From Peptoniphilus ovalis (GTDB lineage: Bacteria > Bacillota > Clostridia > Tissierellales > Peptoniphilaceae): DNA of 64,000 nt. Position numbers and translations under genes: made by a program. The DNA is taken from NCBI RefSeq assembly GCF_018919265.1, contig NZ_JAHLQO010000003.1, positions 1-64,000 on the forward strand. The letters are read 5' to 3'. The notes below the pieces were generated by a model. It was given only the letters and a program-made list of their open reading frames with translations, searched no databases and was not told the origin of the DNA. Shown here one piece after another: positions 62,990 to 64,000 of this stretch (position 1 is its first letter; each line of letters starts with the position of its first letter).

Positions 62990-64000
62990 GTGATTTTAAA
63001 TGATATTCGAAATAAAATGTTAGAAAATAATATAGATTTTTATATAATTCCAACTAATGATCCACATGGTTCAGAATATCTTCCTGATTATTATAAAGAA
63101 AGAGAATTTGTAACTGGATTTACAGGTTCACAAGGCACTGCTGTCATAACAAAAGATAAAGCATATCTTTGGACAGATGGAAGATACTTTATTCAAGCTG
63201 CAAATCAAATTAAAGACTATGGATTTGAACTTCAAAAGCAAGGCTTATCTGGAGTTTTAAATTATGATGAGTGGATTAAAGAAAATATAAAAGAGAAAAT
63301 GACAATTGGTCTTAATGCAGAATATTTTTCTCATTCAAATTATTTAAGTCTTAAAAATAAATTGATTCCTAAAAACATAAATATTATTGATATAGACTTA
63401 ACTTGTGATTTATGGAATAATAGATATCCTCTTCCAAAAGATGATGCCTTTATATTAGATATAAAATATGCTGGGAAAAGTGCTTTAGAAAAAATTGAAG
63501 AAGTTAGGAAAGGCTACAAAGAAAAAAATGCAAACATGACTATAATTTCTTCACTTGTTGACAATTCATGGATACTTAATATTAGAGGTAATGACATTGA
63601 AAACACACCTGTTGTTATTTCATTTTTAATCATAGAAGATGATAAAGTAATTCTATTTGTAGATAAAGAGAAAGTTTCAAATATTTCTAATGTAATTAAT
63701 AAAGTAGCAGAAATAAAAGATTACTCTGAATTTTATGATTATTTAAAAAGTTATAAAAATCAAAAAATATATGTAGATGATAAATCAATTAACGAGAGAA
63801 TTTATCAAAGTATATCTGAAAATAATGAAATTATTTTTGGTAACAATATTTCAGAAGATTTAAAAGCTATCAAAAATGATGTAGAAATAAAAAATCTTGA
63901 AGACACATATATAAGAGATGGAGTCGCTTTATTTAAATATATCTACTGGCTTAAAGAAGAAATTAAAAAAGTAGCAATTGGAGAATATGACGCTGCCATG
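62990..64000 (+). CDS. Xaa-Pro aminopeptidase (M24B), N-terminal part, runs off window
   Basis: 337 codons from a GTG at 62990 (AGGATG upstream) to the window edge without a stop. The N-terminal creatinase-like domain is clear: YIIPTNDPHGSEYLPDYY (about 18-35), REFVTGFTGSQGTAVI (about 38-53) and LWTDGRYFIQA (about 61-71), then a second similar domain with DNSWILNIRGNDI (about 192-204). This is the three-domain APP/XPNPEP1 type that removes an N-terminal residue before proline; the metal-binding pita-bread domain lies past the edge. Confidence 0.92.
   Translation, partial: MILNDIRNKMLENNIDFYIIPTNDPHGSEYLPDYYKEREFVTGFTGSQGTAVITKDKAYLWTDGRYFIQAANQIKDYGFELQKQGLSGVLNYDEWIKENIKEKMTIGLNAEYFSHSNYLSLKNKLIPKNINIIDIDLTCDLWNNRYPLPKDDAFILDIKYAGKSALEKIEEVRKGYKEKNANMTIISSLVDNSWILNIRGNDIENTPVVISFLIIEDDKVILFVDKEKVSNISNVINKVAEIKDYSEFYDYLKSYKNQKIYVDDKSINERIYQSISENNEIIFGNNISEDLKAIKNDVEIKNLEDTYIRDGVALFKYIYWLKEEIKKVAIGEYDAAM

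Overview
The window is chromosomal DNA of an AT-rich, low-GC Gram-positive anaerobe. Arginine is mostly AGA, TTG and GTG starts are common, and strong GGAGG ribosome binding sites precede most genes. A Na+/H+-type Rnf complex in clostridial order (CDGEAB), CtsR/McsA/ClpC stress control, a glmS ribozyme, SLH proteins and several 'copper amine oxidase N-terminal' (stalk) domain proteins together point to Tissierellia/Peptoniphilaceae (Peptoniphilus, Anaerococcus, Finegoldia or Parvimonas relatives). The family placement is inference; Firmicutes is secure. No tRNA, rRNA, CRISPR array or prophage was seen.

Layout. 1-150: the 5' end of an IS30-type element entering from the left. 252-3847: ATPase and two permeases of a BMP-type nucleoside/simple sugar ABC importer, without its lipoprotein gene. 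4088-9135: complete rnfCDGEAB operon, coupling ferredoxin:NAD+ electron transfer to ion pumping. 9183-9616: a broken stalk-domain gene. 9772-14171: paired half-size ABC transporters plus an AraC regulator. 14191-17516: nitroreductase, tmcAL and acetate kinase. 17591-20305: yceD-rpmF, a secreted stalk-domain protein, an SLH protein and an unknown gene. 20330-23656: CorC/HlyC protein and glmS with its ribozyme. 23740-30754: acyl-ACP thioesterase, parvulin, a RelA/SpoT-like protein with an altered G-loop, pepD and a run of small poorly known genes. 30865-38580: NSS transporter, rpsD with a structured leader, an orphan carboxyltransferase, M29 aminopeptidase, comEA and a second-type EF-G. 38729-44484: ctsR-mcsA-mcsB-clpC-radA. 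44510-64000: brnQ, folC, msrAB, carD, yacL, class V aminotransferase, a secreted glycosidase-like protein, an OYE-type reductase, murC, spoVG, alr, an NCS2 permease, crcB, a two-component system, a MaoC-like protein and a truncated Xaa-Pro aminopeptidase.

Most genes form short operons closed by clear intrinsic terminators. Many of these are shared between convergent genes and overlap stop codons. Starts were moved inward where a better ribosome binding site or family N terminus called for it.

Most notable points: (1) mcsB lies in an intact CtsR-boxed operon, but by hand alignment it has lost almost every catalytic residue of protein arginine kinase, while the phospho-arginine reader glutamates of ClpC and the target arginine of CtsR remain. 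(2) The RelA/SpoT-like protein has a substituted nucleotide-binding loop. (3) Two terminators appear to have been split by small insertions flanked by short direct repeats. (4) rpsD has a leader hairpin that reaches its Shine-Dalgarno sequence, plus a six-codon upstream ORF. (5) A stalk-domain gene was killed by a deletion of about 10 nt.
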